Positions 54,215 through 62,560 of a stretch of DNA of 64,000 bases are shown here, one piece after another. The DNA is taken from positions 19,126 through 83,125 of the forward strand of contig JAJFUB010000169.1 in the NCBI GenBank assembly GCA_021372615.1. The letters run 5' to 3'. A program made the position numbers and the translations under genes. The notes under the pieces were generated by a model, which searched no databases, was not told where the DNA came from, and worked only from the letters and a program-made list of their open reading frames with translations. This DNA comes from a bacterium (lineage in GTDB: Bacteria > Armatimonadota > Zipacnadia > Zipacnadales > UBA11051). Numbering within the stretch: position 1 is the stretch's first letter; the number at the start of each line of letters is the position of its first letter.

Positions 54215-56485
54215 ATGCACACGCCGCTCCCCGTGCTGTCTGCTGTCGCTTGCGCCTTGCTGGTGGTACTGTGCGCCATCCCGGCCCAGCCGCAGGCCGC
54301 CGCCCCCGCGACCATGGACTTCGTCAAGGCGGGGGCCGATGCCAACGCCGTGCTCATGGGGCCGGCGTGGACGGCTGGCGAGGGCTACCTCGAAGCCGTC
54401 GGCAAGTCCGACCTGGCTCAACGGCTGCTGGGGCGGTGTGTCATCGGGCCGGGTGACTTCACGATCCAGGCGCGCCTCGCCATCTTCAAGCTCGCCAGCA
54501 GTGCCGCGGTCTTCGGTCTGGGCGACAGCAACTACTTCGGCTTCGCCGGCGGCCATGGCAAGGTCTTTCTGACCGGGCCACTGTACAACAACGCCCGCGG
54601 GACGGCCATCGGGGAGCCCACGGACTTCATGCGCGATGGGCAGCCGTTCGACTTCGTCGTCACGCGCGCCGGCGACCGCCTGCGCATCACCATTGACGGC
54701 AAGCCGGTGCATGAGCAGCCGGTGGGGCCGGAGGCACTGGGGGCGCCGGGCTTCGTGCCCTACCGGGCGACCATGCGCCTCTACTCCTTCAGCGCCACGG
54801 GGAACTTGCTGCCCTACCAGGCGCCCGTGGTCCCCGCCGCCGACCGTCCCAACATCGTGCTCGATCCGCGCGTGAAGGCCGTGCCCGGCCTGCCGCAGGG
54901 GCCCTTTGTGCGGCTCAAGGACGGCAGCCTCTTCACCATCGAGGGCGCAGACGCGCTGACTTCGCGCGATGAGGGGAAGAGCTGGCAACGGCGGCCGCTG
55001 TTCGCGGCGGACTCGAAGCTGCGCGTGCGACCCGAGCGGGCGCTGCTGCGCACTCGTGCCGGGACGCTCGTCCTGGTCTTCCTGGACGATGCCGCCCTCC
55101 ACTACTCGTGGGACAAGGCCAAGAACCTGCCCCTGCCCGACATGCGCCTGCCCGCCTATGCCATCCGCAGCCTGGATGAGGGACAGACCTGGACCGACCA
55201 GTTCACGCTCACCGATGGCTGGTGTGGCTGCGACCAGGATATCATCCAGACGACCGACGGCGCCCTGGTGGCGCCCAGCCAGGAGTTGCTGTTCGACAAG
55301 GGCCGCCATGCAACGGTGCCGTACATATCGCGCGATGACGGGAAGACGTGGACGCGCACCGACCGCATCCTGGACATCGGCGGCCAGGGCGACCACGCCG
55401 GGGCCATCGAGGGGACGCTGGAGCAACTGCGCGACGGGACGATCTGGCTGCTGCTGCGCACCCCGCTGGGCGCCTTCTACGAGTCACGCTCCAGCGACGG
55501 GGGACAGACCTGGAGTGAGGTGAAGGCATCAGCGATCCCGGCCACGTCCGCGCCGGGGAAGCTCAAGCGGCTGAGCGACGGTCGCCTGGCGCTGATCTGG
55601 AACAGCCTGCCCAACGTCGGCTACAAGACGCGCGAGGAGCTATCGCTGAGCTTCTCCGAGGACGAGGGCAAGACGTGGACGCCGCCCCAGCTCATCGCCA
55701 CCAATGTGGGCTCGCGCCTGTCTTACATCCACATGTTCGAGCGTGCCCCGGGCGAGCTGTGGGTGACCACCATGCAGGGAGGGTTGCGTGTGGTGCTGCA
55801 CGAGGCGGACTTCCTCAAGCCGCTGCCCACTGTCGTGGCCTTCGGCGACTCGACCACGGCGCGGCGGGAAGGCCTGACAGTGTACTCGGAGCTGCTGCGG
55901 CGGGGACTCTTCGAGCGTGGGACACCGGCCACGCTCATCAATGCCGGCGTGGGCGGCCACAGCACTGCCGACGGGCTGGCGCGGATGCAGCAGGACGTGC
56001 TGGACCGCAAGCCCGCGGTGGCGATCATCCAGTTCGGGATCAATGACGCCGCCATGGATGTGTGGAAGAACCCACCCGCGACGGCCCCGCGCGTACCGCT
56101 GGAGCAGTATCGGCGGAACTTGACCACGATGCTGGACAGGTTGAAGGCGAATGGCATCGCGGCGGTGCTGATGACGCCGAACCCGATGGCCTGGTCGGAG
56201 CAGACCCGCAAGCTCTATGGCAAGCCGCCGTACGACCCGGCCAACCCGGACGGCTTCAACGTGCTGCTGCGCGACTACGCGGCGGCGGTGCGGGAGCTGG
56301 CGCAGGAGCGGCAGGTGCCATTGGTGGACGTGTATGCGGCCTTCGAGGAGGCGGCGCAGGGGCGTGAGGGGGGTGTGGCGACGCTCCTGCTCGATGGCAT
56401 GCACCCGGCGCAGGAGGGGCAACGGCTGGTGGCTGACAGGCTGTTGGAGTGCCTGCCGCGCGTGCTGGCCGAGCGAGGGAAGTAG
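54215..56485 (+). CDS. Secreted three-domain protein: LamG-like, BNR sialidase-like, SGNH esterase
   Basis: 756 residues, ATG 54215 with AGGAGG at 54203. Signal peptide MHTPLPVLSAVACALLVVLCAIPAQPQA. Residues ~30-200 are a jelly-roll like those of LamG/DUF1080 proteins (FTIQARLAIFKLASS, LRITIDGKPVHEQ). Residues ~215-530 form a six-bladed sialidase-type propeller with five Asp-box motifs (SRDEGKSW, SLDEGQTW, SRDDGKTW, SSDGGQTW, SEDEGKTW). Residues ~540-750 are an SGNH hydrolase: FGDSTT with Ser546, GVGGHS, FGINDA, and Asp727-GM-His730. The combination could remove O-acetyl groups and cleave a glycosidic bond on one sialic-acid-like or other acylated glycan. The sialidase FRIP motif is not evident, so the propeller may only bind. 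Confidence 0.78.
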   Translation: MHTPLPVLSAVACALLVVLCAIPAQPQAAAPATMDFVKAGADANAVLMGPAWTAGEGYLEAVGKSDLAQRLLGRCVIGPGDFTIQARLAIFKLASSAAVFGLGDSNYFGFAGGHGKVFLTGPLYNNARGTAIGEPTDFMRDGQPFDFVVTRAGDRLRITIDGKPVHEQPVGPEALGAPGFVPYRATMRLYSFSATGNLLPYQAPVVPAADRPNIVLDPRVKAVPGLPQGPFVRLKDGSLFTIEGADALTSRDEGKSWQRRPLFAADSKLRVRPERALLRTRAGTLVLVFLDDAALHYSWDKAKNLPLPDMRLPAYAIRSLDEGQTWTDQFTLTDGWCGCDQDIIQTTDGALVAPSQELLFDKGRHATVPYISRDDGKTWTRTDRILDIGGQGDHAGAIEGTLEQLRDGTIWLLLRTPLGAFYESRSSDGGQTWSEVKASAIPATSAPGKLKRLSDGRLALIWNSLPNVGYKTREELSLSFSEDEGKTWTPPQLIATNVGSRLSYIHMFERAPGELWVTTMQGGLRVVLHEADFLKPLPTVVAFGDSTTARREGLTVYSELLRRGLFERGTPATLINAGVGGHSTADGLARMQQDVLDRKPAVAIIQFGINDAAMDVWKNPPATAPRVPLEQYRRNLTTMLDRLKANGIAAVLMTPNPMAWSEQTRKLYGKPPYDPANPDGFNVLLRDYAAAVRELAQERQVPLVDVYAAFEEAAQGREGGVATLLLDGMHPAQEGQRLVADRLLECLPRVLAERGK

Positions 56486-56508
56486 GGGGAGACGGCTGGC
56501 GAGGACCC

Positions 56509-56660
56509 AAAAGAAAAGCAGCCGGTCCACAAATGCGATATCCGGGGGGGAGCGAATATCGGGGGTAGTGGACCGGCTGCAAAACTGGCTGAGTTGTGGT
56601 TGGAACTCCTTGCCGCTCTTACTCTCTATAACGTTCGGCAAGTCTACAGGGTTCCAACAC
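56509..56660 (-). ncRNA. Candidate structured small RNA with own promoter and terminator
   Basis: The 192-base gap between convergent genes holds a complete minus-strand unit. The promoter (56666-56694) predicts transcription from 56660-56658. The RNA starts with GTTGGAAC (56658-56651), which pairs with GTTCCAAC (56606-56599). Nested inside, CTTGCCG (56642-56636) pairs with CGGCAAG (56615-56609) around a 20-base loop. A second composite hairpin follows: outer arms GCAGCCGGTCCAC (56580-56568) / GTGGACCGGCTGC (56530-56518), inner arms CGATATTC (56561-56554) / GGATATCG (56543-56536), apical loop GCTCCCCCCC. It ends with TTTTCTTTT (56517-56509), a rho-independent terminator. About 150 nt. The C-rich loop recalls small RNAs that pair with Shine-Dalgarno sequences. 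Not recognised as 6S, tmRNA or a known riboswitch. Expression is not proven. Confidence 0.65.
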
Positions 56661-56665
56661 GAGGG

Positions 56666-56694
56666 AGTATAGCAACATTACCTGACCGATGCAA
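56666..56694 (-). promoter_or_regulatory. Promoter of the candidate small RNA
   Basis: TTGCAT (56694-56689), exact 17-base spacer, TATACT (56671-56666). It overlaps the last codons of the gene ending at 56678 and stands in an AT-rich patch unlike the surrounding GC-rich DNA. Confidence 0.7.
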
Positions 56695-57325
56695 GAGGTC
56701 TTTTTGTGAATTTCTGAAAAAAACAGGGGCCTTCTCCAGACCACACGCCAGCCTCGCCAGGGCCCAGCGGTTGGGGGTCAGTACACCGCAGCTTCTTCTC
56801 GCCATCCACGAACACTGTGAAGTCGCCGCCACGGGCAAACAGACGCACATCATGGAAGGCGGTGGGGCTGACGGGGAACTTGATCAGGCCCGTCTTGGCC
56901 CACTTGCCGCCGGCGAACTTCCACAGGTTCAGCCCCTCAGCATATAGCACAAGACTATACATCTCGCCGGCCACATCCCCCTGGCGTTGCACGCGGAAGA
57001 TGATCGCCGGCGCGCCCTTGCGCTCGAAGGCCATGCTGGCGCGCAACGCCACGTCGGCGGCGGAGAAGTCGCGCAGGAGCATCGTCGCCACCCCGATTCC
57101 GTCCTTCGCCGCCACGATGTCCTTCTCGCTGGCGCCCGGCGGAAGGGTGTTCTCGATGTAGCCCTCACGCTGCACGAAGGGCACAATGGCCGGGAAGCGG
57201 CCCTCGCGCACCGGGCGCCAGAGGCTGCGATCCCAGTTGCCGAAGTCCACCTTCACCGTGTCGGCAGCGAAGACCGTTGTGGCCGCCAGGAGCAGGCAGC
57301 CGAGTACGAGACGGGCGCGTCGCAT
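56678..57325 (-). CDS. Secreted LamG/DUF1080-like domain protein
   Basis: 215 residues from ATG 57325, giving the signal peptide MRRARLVLGCLLLAATTVFA cut before ADT; in-frame GTG codons extend to 57361, and the ribosome binding site is poor, so the start is uncertain. The mature part is one jelly-roll domain (VALRASMAFERKGAPAIIFRV, YSLVLYAEGLNLWKFAGGKW, FHDVRLFARGGDFTVFVDGE, GEAGVWSGEGPCFFQKF), as in 3-keto-disaccharide hydrolase-type and LamG proteins. The last ~15 codons are AT-rich and include T7 and A-runs, unlike the rest, and carry the small-RNA promoter. It follows the alpha/beta hydrolase gene with almost no gap. Confidence 0.7.
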   Translation of the reverse strand: MRRARLVLGCLLLAATTVFAADTVKVDFGNWDRSLWRPVREGRFPAIVPFVQREGYIENTLPPGASEKDIVAAKDGIGVATMLLRDFSAADVALRASMAFERKGAPAIIFRVQRQGDVAGEMYSLVLYAEGLNLWKFAGGKWAKTGLIKFPVSPTAFHDVRLFARGGDFTVFVDGEKKLRCTDPQPLGPGEAGVWSGEGPCFFQKFTKRPLASVR

Positions 57326-57361
57326 GCAGTGCTTCACTTGATCGTTCACTCTCCTGCTCAC

Positions 57362-58447
57362 CTATCTGCCCCGGAGATGCTGGTCGAAGAAGGCGAAGGC
57401 TTTGCGGCCACTGAACTCGTGGCCACCTGCGAAGGTGTCGGCGACGAGATGGTCTGCTACGCCCTGGTCGCGGTAGATGCCCTTGAGCGCGCGGAAGGCC
57501 CGGCGGAAGCTCTGGATGGGGGCGACGCCGTCCTGGTCGGCCGTCGTGACGAGCAGCGGCCGTGGGCAGATCAGGGCGCATACATCGTCCTGCTCGAAGT
57601 ACCGCAGGAGCGACGGGACGTAGTTGCAGTTGCAGTGCGTCACGTCCACGATCTGGTCGGTCCAGTACGAGAAGTAGCCCTGGATGCTGGCGGCCTGAAT
57701 GCGGGTGTCCACGGCGGACAGCAACTCGGTGGTGTGCCCGCCGCCCGACAGGCCGACACACCCGAGGGGCGCCTGGCCCTCGCCGGGGCGGGCCTTGATC
57801 CACGTGATCAGGTGCATGGCGTCCTGCACCCGCAGGCCGATGTCGGTGGTGCCCAGCAAGATGGCGCGGGAGTTGATGTCCACACACGAGCAACCGGGCG
57901 GCGGCGCCTGCGGGTTGACCTGGTAGCCCTCGACTGAGCCCGGGTTGTCCCAGTCGCAGCGCTGGGCGAAGCCCCGCTGGGTGGGTGCGTAGACGAGGTA
58001 GCCCCGGCGGGCGAACTGGGCGCCATAGTCATAGTGGGCGGTCCGGTTGCTCTCCTCCTCGCCGTAGCGGTCCTTCATCACCCCGGAGACGTGGTCGGCC
58101 CCGTACATGCCATGGCCATGGAGAGCCAGCAGGATGGCGTCGGGCTTCGCCATGCCGTCGGGGACGAGACGGTACAGGAAGATGTGGTCGCCGAAGGGCG
58201 ACTCGAGCGCCCACTGCTCGCGGGTGAAGCCCTCGACGCGCTCGGAGGCGAGCATCCAGGCCTTAGGCTTCGTCACCCTGGCGGGCCAAAAGCCGAGCAG
58301 CTCGCGCAACTTCTTGCGGGCCTTCTTCTGCCAGGGGGCGAAGTGGTCCTTCGCGCCGGTCTCGTCATACCCCAGCTCGCGGGGCATGGCGGCGGTCCAC
58401 TGCTGCAGCAGCTTGATGGTGGAACGGAAGTTAGGCTTGGGGGGCAT
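57362..58447 (-). CDS. Alpha/beta hydrolase (acetyl-xylan-esterase / dienelactone-hydrolase-like)
   Basis: 361 residues, no signal peptide. The nucleophile elbow is GLSGGG in LGCVGLSGGGHTTELLSAVD, preceded by ILLALHGHGMYGADH (oxyanion region). A catalytic Asp/His are offered by TTADQDGVAPIQS and FAGGHEFSGRKA. The pattern is that of large alpha/beta hydrolases annotated as acetylesterases in polysaccharide utilisation loci. The LamG-like gene follows directly, suggesting a shared transcript and a job in deacylating glycan fragments. Substrate unknown. Confidence 0.8.
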   Translation of the reverse strand: MPPKPNFRSTIKLLQQWTAAMPRELGYDETGAKDHFAPWQKKARKKLRELLGFWPARVTKPKAWMLASERVEGFTREQWALESPFGDHIFLYRLVPDGMAKPDAILLALHGHGMYGADHVSGVMKDRYGEEESNRTAHYDYGAQFARRGYLVYAPTQRGFAQRCDWDNPGSVEGYQVNPQAPPPGCSCVDINSRAILLGTTDIGLRVQDAMHLITWIKARPGEGQAPLGCVGLSGGGHTTELLSAVDTRIQAASIQGYFSYWTDQIVDVTHCNCNYVPSLLRYFEQDDVCALICPRPLLVTTADQDGVAPIQSFRRAFRALKGIYRDQGVADHLVADTFAGGHEFSGRKAFAFFDQHLRGR

Positions 58448-58460
58448 GGCATGGTCTCCT

Positions 58461-58510
58461 GTAGTGGCGCGATTTATCGCGCCCGTGGGCTCGATGAATC
58501 GAGCCGCTAC
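58461..58510. repeat. Double hairpin repeat overlapping the aminotransferase stop codon
   Basis: GGCGCGA-TTTA-TCGCGCC and GGCTCGA-TGAA-TCGAGCC lie side by side. The end GCTAC includes the TAG stop (58507-58509, minus strand) of the DegT gene, so the repeat supplies the stop codon. Confidence 0.7.
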
Positions 58511-59718
58511 GCCCGCTTCTCCATCACCCCGCGCAGGACCTCACAGTTCCTCGCCACGGCCTCGTCGTCGTTCCAGGGCATGACGCCGAACATGATGAGC
58601 TGCTGAGCGGTGGCTTCCGCCTGCGGGCACACGCCCTGCTTGTAGTGGACGTAGTCGGGCAGCGGAATGCCGATGGAGGTGCGGCGGGCAGCCTCCATCT
58701 GCTGGTAGCAGGCCTCCAGGTAGTTGATCTCGGCGTACCGGCCGACGCTCCCACCGGCCTCGCTGACCCACTGTGCCACCTCGGCCGCACTGAAGCCTGT
58801 CGCCGGGTCCACCATGACCGGGTAGGCCCAGTAGTTGGGCACGGTGTCGGGATAGGGCTGCGGTAGCAGCAGGCCCGGCGTGCCGGACAGGGCCGCGGTG
58901 AGGGCGTCGGCGACCTGCTTCCGGCGGGCCTTGAGGCGCTCGATCTGATGGAGCTGTCCCAGTGCCGCCGCGCCCTGCAGGTTGCTCATGCGATAGTTGT
59001 GGCCGAAGGCGAAGTGGCCGCGCGTCAGCAGCGGGCCGACCGGCGGCGACGAGGGCCGCGCCACACCGAAGCGATACCAGGGCATCCCGCAGTTGCAGAA
59101 CAGCACCGTGCGTTTGTACGCTTCCTCGTCATCGGTGGCGATGATCCCGCCCTCGCCACTGGTCAGGTGCTTGCTCTGTTGCAGGCTCCAGCAGGCGGTG
59201 TCGCCGATGGTGCCGGTGAGCTTGCCCTGCCACACGCCGTCGTAACACTGCGCGCAGTCCTCGACGACCTTGAGGCCGTGCTTCTTGGCGACTTGCAGGA
59301 TCGGGCCCATGTTGGCGGGCTGGCCCCACAAGTGTACGACCACGACGGCCTTCGCGCGTGGCGTGAGCGCGGCCTCGATGGTCTCCGCGGTCAGCACGAA
59401 GTTGCGCGGGTCCACATCGGCGAACACGGGCACGAGGCCCAGGCCGACGGGGGCGATGCTGGAGGCGATGAACGAGCACGGGGTGACGATGACCTCATCG
59501 CCCGGCTCCAGGCCCAGCGCCGCGAGGGCGGCTTCGTTGGCACAGGTGCCTGAGCAGTTCGCATGGACATAGCGCCGGCCGAGGTGGGCGGCGAACTCGT
59601 CCTCAAACATGGCGACGGGGCCTTCATCGCCCGCGCCGCGCCACAGCTCCTGCGAGTCCACGACCGCGCCGATCAGTTCCTTCTCTTCGCTGCCGATGTA
59701 GACGTACTTGTCGCTCAT
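58507..59718 (-). CDS. DegT/DnrJ/EryC1/StrS-family PLP aminotransferase, second copy
   Basis: 403 residues. Features: [69 protein letters not shown] and the PLP lysine Lys183 in WSLQQSKHLTSGEGG, then HNYRMSNLQGAAALGQL. It differs from the gene at 38262 in the EDCAQ block and the Cys-rich VLFCNCGMPWY, so it is a different subgroup, not a recent duplicate. It may act on sugar or inositol-type keto intermediates. The upstream neighbour (ankyrin protein) is 19 bases away on the same strand; cotranscription is possible. Confidence 0.88.
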   Translation of the reverse strand: MSDKYVYIGSEEKELIGAVVDSQELWRGAGDEGPVAMFEDEFAAHLGRRYVHANCSGTCANEAALAALGLEPGDEVIVTPCSFIASSIAPVGLGLVPVFADVDPRNFVLTAETIEAALTPRAKAVVVVHLWGQPANMGPILQVAKKHGLKVVEDCAQCYDGVWQGKLTGTIGDTACWSLQQSKHLTSGEGGIIATDDEEAYKRTVLFCNCGMPWYRFGVARPSSPPVGPLLTRGHFAFGHNYRMSNLQGAAALGQLHQIERLKARRKQVADALTAALSGTPGLLLPQPYPDTVPNYWAYPVMVDPATGFSAAEVAQWVSEAGGSVGRYAEINYLEACYQQMEAARRTSIGIPLPDYVHYKQGVCPQAEATAQQLIMFGVMPWNDDEAVARNCEVLRGVMEKRA

Positions 59719-59737
59719 GGTGTTACCCCTGATGTTG

Positions 59738-61270
59738 TCACTCAGTCGCGCCCTGACGCCGAAGCTTGTCCACGAGATCGTCCCGCTTGGCGTGAAGGAC
59801 GAGTCCCAGCGGCGTCACGCCTTGCGCGTCACGGGCGTTGACGTCCGCCCCCGCCTTGAGTAGGACATCCAGCGCCTCCGAACGACCCGTCATGATCGCC
59901 CCGAGTACGGCGCAGTGTAGCGGTGTCAGGCCAGCGTTGTCCCTGGCCGGCACGCTGGCTCCCTTGTCAATCAGGAACTGGACGAACGCTCCCCGCCCCA
60001 GTGACGCTGCGACGTGCATGGGCGTCCTACCGGCCTTGCACGTGGCGTTGACGTCGGCGTGAGCATTGACCAGAACCTCAGCTACGGTAACCAGGCCGGC
60101 GCAAGCGGCCTCGTGCAGTGGCGTCTCACCATCCCGATTCCGGGCATTCGGGTTCCCACCCGCCTTCAACAGATTCCGCAGCACTTCCGGCATGCCGCTC
60201 AGTGCGATGTGGTGGAGCCACGTCTCACCGTCCGGGCCCGGCACGTTCAGCGTATCGCGAACGTCAATGTATACCCTCGTCACATTCTCGGCCGGGTCAG
60301 CGCGTGTCGGCCTGGGCTCCTCCGTCGGCTGAGTGGGTGTCGGTTTGGGCTCCGCGGCGTCAGCGAGCCCCCGCACTGCCACGAGCATCAAGCCGGTCAC
60401 GTCCTGGTTGCCGCTCTCCAGGCCCAGCTTGGCCGCGGTCGCTCCGGCGTTGTCCTTGAGGGTGGGGTCTGCGCCCTTATCCAGTAGCAGCGCAACGGAC
60501 TCGGGATCCCCAACGGCGGCTGCCAGGTGCAATGGGGTGTCTCCACGTTCGTCCGCCACATCAACCCTAACACCCTGGTTCAGTAGCACCTCCACCATGC
60601 GAGGGTGCTTGCCTTCGGCAGCCTGGTGCAAGGCCGTACGCCCCTTGACTTCACGCATGTATCGATCCAGGGTTAGGAACTGGGCATTGACGTCGACGCC
60701 GCTGCTGATCAGTTTGCCCACAGCGTCTGCATTCTCCATCGCCACTGCCCACAGTAGTGCTTCACCCGCATTCTTGCCGCCGGCCCCCGCGGAGATCAAC
60801 AACCCGACGAGTTCCGGCGCCTCGGCAAGCGCCATCTTGAGCGGGGTCAAGCCTCCGCGCTGGGTGGACATGTTCACGGCCGCACCGCCTGCCAGGAGCA
60901 GCTCAGCGGTCTCGCGGTCCCGATTGTGGACGGCGATGTGTAGAGGGGCGTAGCCGCTGATCGTCCCGGTGCCTCTGTAGTTGCCGTCGTACGTCCTGGA
61001 GTCGCGGATGTTCGGGTTGGCACCGGCATTCAGGAAGGCGGCAACTGTTGGCCGGTGGAAACAGGCTACGGCGATGTGCAGGGGCGTCCGGCCGAGGTTG
61101 TCCTGCTCGTTGATCCTGGCGGCGTACTTCTTGACGGTCGTGCGGAGCTCATTGTCGGTCACAGAGTACGATGCAGCCAGATCATGCAGTGGGTTGGCCC
61201 GGGCGCGACCAGTCCAGGTGAGGCCGATGGACAGCGTCAGGAGCAGGCAGGAGAAGAACCGCTTAGTCAT
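59738..61270 (-). CDS. Secreted ankyrin-repeat protein
   Basis: 510 residues: signal peptide MTKRFFSCLLLTLSIGLTWTGRARA, then about ten ankyrin repeats in two blocks (about 60-320 and 340-510) with units such as GRTPLHIAVACF, GDTPLHLAAAVGDPESVALL, GETPLHEAACAGLVTVAEVL, GRTPMHVAASLGRGAFVQFL and GLTPLHCAVLGA. A Pro/Thr-rich linker (EPKPTPTQPTEEPRPTRADP) divides the blocks. Ankyrin domains bind proteins; an exported bacterial one would act in the periplasm or outside. The units are clearly similar to each other, so the array grew by internal duplication. No enzymatic domain. A link to eukaryotic hosts is only one option, since free-living bacteria also have such proteins. Confidence 0.85.
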   Translation of the reverse strand: MTKRFFSCLLLTLSIGLTWTGRARANPLHDLAASYSVTDNELRTTVKKYAARINEQDNLGRTPLHIAVACFHRPTVAAFLNAGANPNIRDSRTYDGNYRGTGTISGYAPLHIAVHNRDRETAELLLAGGAAVNMSTQRGGLTPLKMALAEAPELVGLLISAGAGGKNAGEALLWAVAMENADAVGKLISSGVDVNAQFLTLDRYMREVKGRTALHQAAEGKHPRMVEVLLNQGVRVDVADERGDTPLHLAAAVGDPESVALLLDKGADPTLKDNAGATAAKLGLESGNQDVTGLMLVAVRGLADAAEPKPTPTQPTEEPRPTRADPAENVTRVYIDVRDTLNVPGPDGETWLHHIALSGMPEVLRNLLKAGGNPNARNRDGETPLHEAACAGLVTVAEVLVNAHADVNATCKAGRTPMHVAASLGRGAFVQFLIDKGASVPARDNAGLTPLHCAVLGAIMTGRSEALDVLLKAGADVNARDAQGVTPLGLVLHAKRDDLVDKLRRQGATE

Positions 61271-61352
61271 GCTGACACCTCCGCAGCGTGGGATTGGCGC
61301 CGTGCTGTTGCATAGCTGTTCGACTACCGCGTCTTACGCACCTCTCGCGGTC

Positions 61353-62558
61353 TCATGTGGGGCTACGCCACCGCGCCAGCCGATGGAACGTCAACCGATT
61401 CGCGTCATGGAAGTTGTGCGCACCGTCGTAAGCCGTGCGGACCAGATAGATGATGCTGTCGCCGTCGAACTGCCAATCCACGTACTGAAAGCCCGTCAGC
61501 CGCACCGACTGCTCCCACGGCAGCCCCAGGTCGTCCTCGATGAGCGTCCGCCGGTGGGTCCAGTGGATCAGGTCCTCGGAGGTGTGCAGGCTGAGCACGT
61601 TGCGCTGGCTGGCATAGCGCGGGTCGGTGTTGTTGTTCGAGAACGTCAGGTAGAGCCCGGTCTGCGGGTCGCGGCGGATCGTGAACTTGGTCATGCCACC
61701 GGGGAAGTCCATGATCCGCAGGAACTCCTGACGCAATGCCCTCACCCCCGGCCCCTCTCCCAGGGGGAGAGGGGAGAACGGCTTCGCGCCCGATGCCTTG
61801 CACCCCTCTCCCCCTGGGAGAGGGGCCGGGGGTGAGGGTATCACCCGCAGCACCACCGCCTTGTCCGCCAGCGGTGCGGAGTGGAGGCGCAGGATGTTCC
61901 AGATCTCGCCCTCCGGCGTCTCGACGGCATTCCCCTCCAGAAAGCCCGGGCCGTCCAGCGGCGGCCAGTCCTCCGGCAGCCACGCGGTGTCGAAAGGCAC
62001 GCTGTTGCTCATGACCCAGTTGCTCGCATCGAGCAGGTCCGCGTCCTCCGGGCAGGCGAGCATGAGCGACTGGAAGCCCACGCCCCAGCGGGCGTCGCGG
62101 CAGTCCTCGAAGGCGCGGTAGATCCAGCCGTCCTTGACGAGCATCGGCATGGGCGCGCAGTGGTAGTTCGGGTTGTCGTGGTAGACGCCACCGCGGAAGA
62201 GCAGGCCGCTCTTCTCGTCGCCCGCGTGGGTCCAGGTGTTGCCGCCATCCTCGCTGCGGCGGATGACGATGGAGCCGTACTGCTGCGACACGCCGAGCAG
62301 ATAGATGGCGCCGCGATGAGCGAACAGGTTGCTCCAGTACTGCCCGGCAACATGGGTCAGGTTCATCCACGTCGCGCCGTCGTCGCGCGAGCGGTAGACG
62401 GAGAGCAGGTGCTCCTCGCGCTCGTGATTGCGCGGGCAGCCGGGGCCGAAGTAGTCGTGGGTGGCGAGCAAGTCGCCGTTGTCGAGCCGCAAGAGGCTGG
62501 GGCTACCGATGTACGTCTTCGTCGCTGCGTCCTGGAACTTGATCTCGTTGAAAACCAT
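61353..62558 (-). CDS. BNR/sialidase-like glycoside hydrolase-related protein, cytoplasmic
   Basis: 401 residues from ATG 62558 (GAGG 8 bases upstream). The frame extends to 62885, but that extension is low complexity and antisense to the next gene. Propeller features: SPSLLRLDNGDLLATHDYF, Asp-boxes SRDDGATW and SEDGGNTW, FEDCRDARWG, FLEGNAVETPEGEIW, and RRDPQTGLYLTFSNNN. It resembles sialidase-superfamily and GH43-like five/six-bladed propellers. There is no signal peptide. A repeat-coded insert (SPPAPLPGGEG...PLPLGEGPGVRAL, 61734-61845) interrupts one blade after AVVLRV, so folding may be affected. Two bases separate it from the stop of the upstream gene, so they form an operon. Confidence 0.7.
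   Translation of the reverse strand: MVFNEIKFQDAATKTYIGSPSLLRLDNGDLLATHDYFGPGCPRNHEREEHLLSVYRSRDDGATWMNLTHVAGQYWSNLFAHRGAIYLLGVSQQYGSIVIRRSEDGGNTWTHAGDEKSGLLFRGGVYHDNPNYHCAPMPMLVKDGWIYRAFEDCRDARWGVGFQSLMLACPEDADLLDASNWVMSNSVPFDTAWLPEDWPPLDGPGFLEGNAVETPEGEIWNILRLHSAPLADKAVVLRVIPSPPAPLPGGEGCKASGAKPFSPLPLGEGPGVRALRQEFLRIMDFPGGMTKFTIRRDPQTGLYLTFSNNNTDPRYASQRNVLSLHTSEDLIHWTHRRTLIEDDLGLPWEQSVRLTGFQYVDWQFDGDSIIYLVRTAYDGAHNFHDANRLTFHRLARWRSPT
61734..61845. repeat. In-frame LTPGPSPRGRGE-type palindromic repeat pair
   Basis: Inverted copies of CCCCTCTCCCAGGGGGAGAGG around 40 bases, read in frame inside the BNR protein gene as PLPLGEGPGV and PAPLPGGEG. This repeat type is common in GC-rich bacterial genomes, mostly between genes; here it is inside one. 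Confidence 0.8.
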
Positions 62559-62560
62559 TC

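Noticed and set aside
56509..56660. Identification of the small RNA as 6S RNA or tmRNA
   Set aside because: 6S RNA has a closing stem joining both ends with a central bubble, and tmRNA has a tRNA-like domain and CCA end. Neither fits the two-hairpin layout seen here.
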